Part shown: piece by piece, positions 38,601 through 44,600 of the stretch | How positions within the stretch are numbered: position 1 is the stretch's first letter | How the letters are laid out: every line of letters begins with the position of its first letter | DNA from: Dendrobium chrysotoxum | Lineage: Eukaryota; Streptophyta; Magnoliopsida; Asparagales; Orchidaceae | Assembly: GCA_019925795.1 (NCBI GenBank) | Contig: CM034305.1 | Span: 66,700,573 to 66,764,572, forward strand | Reading direction: 5' to 3' | Length of the DNA stretch: 64,000 bases | Translations under genes and position numbers: made by a program | The notes under the pieces: model-generated | The model's input: the letters and a program-made list of their open reading frames with translations, nothing else | Told to the model about the DNA's origin: nothing | The model's database searches: none

Positions 38601-41600
38601 AAATTCCTTTTAGAATTTTCCAATAGGTATCAAATGCCTTTTGAACCCTTTAGGAGACACCAAATGTCTCCACATCCTTCTCAAGTGATAGCCAAAATGT
38701 CCTTGAAAACCTTGTAGGTGTTAGCCAAAATGTTCCTAAACTTTTAAGAGATAACAAAATATCCCTAAGATCTTTTTTGAGAGACACCAAATGTCTCTAA
38801 TCTTTTATCCAAGTGATAGCCAAAATATCCTTGAACTTATAGGTGATAGCCAAAACACCCCTAGCCCTTTAGGAGATAGCAAGATATACCTGAGGCCTTT
38901 TTAGAGACACCAAATATCTCTAATCTTTTCTCCAAGTGATAGCCAAAGGTATCCTTGAACTTGTAGGTGATAGCCAAAATACCCCTCTAGCTATTTAGGA
39001 GATAGAAAGATATCCCTGAGCCTTTTTAGAAGTCGCCAAAACACTTCTAATCAAACCAAAACCTTCCTAGAGATACCAAATATCCCTAGAAATCTCTTTA
39101 GAAGTTGCCAAAATGCTTCTAAATCTCGCTTCCAAGAGTCATCTAAAACTCTTCCTTAAGGTGATAGAAAGAAATCTCCTTATTTTCGTAGATCTTGTCT
39201 AATCTAAATTTAGGATTTCATAGATTTCTCTTCCACTTTCAAATCATACCCTATTTGATTTGGAAGATCTTATTTGATCACTATTGGTCAATGCCAATAC
39301 GTGTGTCGTACTTCTATTCGTTCACCACACCTATTGAGGGTTCTTTTGTTGACACATTTTTGTGCCGACTCGACCCAAATCGAGCCAAATCGGAGCTGAT
39401 TGGGTTCGATCGAACTCGATTTGCTAAATCGAACCCCGTCGAACCAAATTCGACCCCATCTGCACAAAAATGTGTCAACAATGCTGTGCTAGATTTGCTT
39501 CATGTTTGTTGAATCAAGCTGGCTGGTACTGGTCTCAACTGTCCTCCATTTCTGGAATCAGATCCAAACCAATAAACTAGATGAATAAGTCCGCTTTTCT
39601 CTGTTCATGCTTTTTGTATGAATATTTTGGTTTTGTCTTAACTGCGGTACACCATATGCTACTTGTCTTCATCCTAATCGATTTCTAATCCTTTGTAAAC
39701 CGTTTGTTTAATCTTGCTACAATTAACTCGGGTTCTCAATATTTGCTTTTGCACACATATTGATTTTTAGGTGGAAGATGCTGTTGTGCTTGCATTCGCT
39801 CAACAACGGCGACTAAATTTACTCCGGCACCCTGCATCTGGTTTGTTCCCTTTCCGACTTTGTGTGAGTTCATAACTACAAAAATGGATGCACTCTTCAA
39901 TTTGACAGCTATTTTTGTCGCTATAAAAATCAATTCCAGTAATGTGAACAATTAAAACTATTTTTCCTTTCTCCATGATTTATTTCCCCTAAATCTTAGA
40001 TATTTTTTAGCTTAAGCGACTGGAATTGAGCATTGTCTTTACATACCTTAAAAAGTTATTGCTGTTATTTACTTTCTTTTCCAGATTTGTGGACATAGCC
40101 GAAGATTGTGCCTTTTACTTCAGGTTTCACATTTTGAATGATTATAGAGGTCCTGTAAAAGTACATACATGACATCTTATGAAGTTTGAAACTTAATGCT
40201 GCACAATGATACAGTTCAATTACTTTGCGACATAATATTTGCCTTCCCTTTATTTGCCATCTTAGCATATTCTGTTGCAAATGATAGTGCTGCAGTTGCC
40301 CATCTTCGAGCATTTTTTTAATCTATTTCTCATGATGGTTGTGTGGCTTAATATGAACTTTTGAATTTGCCATTTGGTCACATACAGATCCCGTAATAGA
40401 CTACCAAATTAAACCGTCAACAGATGGAGCACCTGCAATATGTACAAAATGAAATATTTTGTTCTTTTAGACCTTCTGAGCATGTGCCTTGTATTTGAAA
40501 TAGGTTATAAACTACTAAGTGGTAATTCTGCTTGTGCTAGTAAGCTGAGGAAACAATAAGAATATTAAACTAAAAAAGAAATAATTTATTTTAACCAAAA
40601 AAAAATGTAGGCTCGATTAACTTTAATCTTAATTCTATTGATGGGTGGCTAGTGTATTTGCCATCATTATATTTACAAATTGATGAGCTTTCTGATGCAG
40701 ACAAAATGCAGTTCCAGAGCTAATGACGGCTATTTATTTTCTAGGGCAGACAAGAAAGCTAATATTGTCTCTTTCTGTTGATTTGCCCAGATCTTAAATC
40801 ACCCGGTGGGGATCCAAAGTTCATGGATGCCTTCGGTAATAACACTTAACATCATCTATGGTTATTAACCTGTACTTATTTAAAATCCATTAGAAGTTCA
40901 CTTTTTTTATTACTTCTTCCTGATCTTAGTAACTTTTATTTATTCTTAGTATAAATATGTTTATGTTTATTTGTATTTGGTAATTTTGAATGCTGATTGC
41001 TGATTAGAGTTTTATGTGGCTCTGTGAATCAATACAAAATGCAGATGTGATGACATGAGAGTTCTTGAAATGTATGATTACATATGAGGCTAGTGTATGT
41101 GGTGTGTATGTGAGTGGATCTGTATAGGCCAGGATAAACTATGATCCTTCTATGAGGATAGACATTTTTCCATACAATTTTATTTCAGAGTTATTTTTCA
41201 GTCATGCAACATTTGATTAGGAAAACTGCACCATTTTTTGTTAATCTACTCTTTGTACTATGTAGACTAGTGAGATCCAAAATTTCGCAATAATGTTAGC
41301 AGTGTTGTCAAAAATGAAGAAGGGTTCACCAACTGCCTCCCAATGTACAGCTTCCCTTGAACATCAGCTAATTTGAGAGTAGGCAATGCAAGAAGATTTG
41401 AGTGAAATCAAATAAAACTTTATAAAAATCACATCCATTATTAAATTTCCAAAGGCGTTTTTTAATAAAATTTCCAAAGACTAAATGCACCCACACTCCC
41501 TATTAGGGCTACTCCTAGAAGATAATACCTCTGTTCTAATTGTACTTTGCAACTGCCCACGTAACTATACACTTTGTAACTGCCCACGTAACTTTGAAAA

Positions 41601-44600
41601 TTTTCAGCAACATAATAACTAGACAGTTTAATTTTTCTCAATTAAATCTTGCAATTTAGGCCTCGTTTGTTTGTCCGTTTCTACTGGCTTCTTCCGTCTG
41701 CCAACGTTAATCTGCTGTTTGGATGCATAATTTTTGTAAAACTGTGTTTTTCAAATCTCCATTTTCTTACCGATTTTCAAAGCTTTTTATTTTTGCTTCT
41801 TCGTTAGAAAAAGGCCGTTTTTGAAACAACCGTTTCTCACCAAGATTTTACGGAAGGACTTCTCCAACCAAATGAAGCCTTATTTTGAAGGATTTACAAT
41901 TTCTCACCTTTAAAATTTCACTATTCGTTTTAGGGTTATGTTTTTGCACAATATTCGTTTACTCTTAAGTGTACATCTTAAACTATTCTTTTATGTTATG
42001 TTATATTGTCAAAATTTTTTCTGAAATCAACTTATGGACTGCTCGAAATTAGAAAGCACGACCTACAAAATGATGAAATTTGTTAGATTTCAACATTTGG
42101 CTGGATGTTATTTGAAATTAACATTTATTTTAAACTAAACCCAAATTAATATTTATTTTAAACTCTTAAACTCTCTAAAATAATGATTTCATTTTCACAC
42201 ATAGTAAGTGATGGAAAATTATCATTTTAAAATTTTGTTCACCGTCTACAAGCAACCAAATAGGCCATGAAACACTTAAAAAAAGAAATGTTTTTATATC
42301 TGATTAAAAAAATGTTTGTTATGTGATAACTTCACTTTTGAAAGTATTTAAGTGTTATTGTTTCTTGAAGTATAAATTATCCATCTGATATTGCAAATAT
42401 CATATGATACTAAAAATCAAGTATAGTTTCTCCGATCACTTTTTTATATCTTATATTCCTTACCTACCTTGAATGCTTTTATAGACTATTGCATTGGAAC
42501 CTTTATATCCATTTAATTACCTTTAGTAATTATTCTTGCTTTCTCGGGGCATATGTTGTAATACCTCATGCATATCATTCCAAAACTAATTTTTAAATTA
42601 TCTTCTAATCCAATTTAAGGAGCATAGGAGCTAATTATTTTTATAATGTCCTCACCAATAATTAGCTTGATAACAATCACTCTATCAATAGACTTACATA
42701 AAAAAATTTTATCTTTAAATTTTCTATCAACTACTATCCCTTATCTATTTCTATTGTTTATCTTTCCAATATAGAAAAACTCACAAAATTTCCCAATGTT
42801 TTTGAATTTTTCACGCTTTTATTCTTTTTTTTTTTGTAAACATGTGATATTTTCACTTCTTATATTTATTTTCCCAACAATTCAAATCTTCTCATTCAAT
42901 CCTCAAATTTTATGTAGTAAATAAAATTTTTATTTTAGATGTGGTTAACTCTTTTCTACTTTTCACCTTTATTGGGTTATGTTTTGGTGGGATCTTAGTC
43001 ATTTTAGGTAATGTTTTAGTATAGCTTTTCCTACTTCTCACTATAATCGGGTTAGGTCATAGCATGTTGCTTCTATGGAATGCCATAGCATTAATAAAAT
43101 TCAAGTTTATATTTATTTCATGAATTTTGGCTTAACCCTTATGATTGGGGAATTTTGATTGGCATTAACACTTGATTGCTTTGTTTTCTTAGTTTAGATG
43201 CACCATTGGTGTATACAATACAATTTGGCTTTGTATCTGTATCTATTTGTAGCAGATATAGTGAACCTGGAGATCTAGGCTTCTTAGCTGTTGTTCTATT
43301 AGTTACAGTTTGAATAAAAGCTATATAACCATATTTTTTTCACTTCTCCCAGAACTCAGTGACGAGGAGTCTGAAGATGTTTTATTCAAAGAGGTCAGGA
43401 TGTTCTTTTAAATCTTAAATATTTTAGCTCTGATATGTATAGAATGTTGCATCCTTGTGCATTAATTATTTGTCTTCCTCGCTGTCATGTTATCCTATTA
43501 AGATTAAAAAAAAAAATAGAGTGAGAAAATCGAATCACATTGTATTATTTCTCGGCCATCCATGAAATCATAACATACAGGGCACACCGTAGCATGCATA
43601 ATGTTTCCAACTACACTAGCATGAGGTGCTCTAGCAATATCCTTCTGATGATAGAGACAAAATAATAATCAAAGTGAGTATCAAGCGGAGAAGTTATAAG
43701 ATTTATGTTAGAAATGTGGTGCCCACCTTTTTATCTCTTAAAATCCTCATCTTAGATATCTTCTTTACATCACTAAACTCTTTTATCTAAAAAGTTTTTT
43801 GCAATTCAGTTTTTAGTTTTTGGATGTGAAATGCCTATTTGTAATCGATACAAAAAAATAAGAACGGAAAGGTTCATTTGTAAACTGCTTGTGGTACTTA
43901 TTTGAAACCCATGCTAATTACAAAATTGTCAAAATTTCTATGCCATTGCACTATATTGCATGTGAAACTCATTCTTTTAACCATCACGGAGAAAAATTAT
44001 TTTGATATCCAATTGTCCTAGTTCTGTTTTTGTCATTTGCAACTACTGCCGATATACATATGACAAGGATGGAGCTATGCTTGACTACCGGTGAAAAATT
44101 TTTCCTTTTAAGTCCACAGTTCCTTTTTATTTTCCTTTGCAATTTATTGTCTCTTACATCTGTTAGAATTTTTACTTTGGTTTGTTCTTTGCATTTGAAG
44201 GCACATTTACTACTAACAGCTATTTTGTTGTTAGAAGTTGAACCAAATTTCAATTCTCATTCTTATATAGACATTCCAACTCCATTATAGGTGTGATTCA
44301 CTATTTCTATTATTTCTTAATGACATCTTAATAAGTAAATGGTCCGATATCACTAATAGACTCTACAATGCTCAGGCATAAGCTACTATATGAGAATAAG
44401 AGAAGTCCTCATAACTATATCTTTGAGGGATTCTAATCTGCTTGAGACCTATGAGAAGCAATGCTCTTTTCTTGTTGTAGTGGTGTCACCTCCTCGTAAG
44501 ATCTAGTCTATTTAAGTAGTGTTTTTGGAGCTATCATTAACATATTATTACTTAGCCTCAAATGTGGCATGCCTATTTGCTTTGTGTTGTCCTCTCAAAA

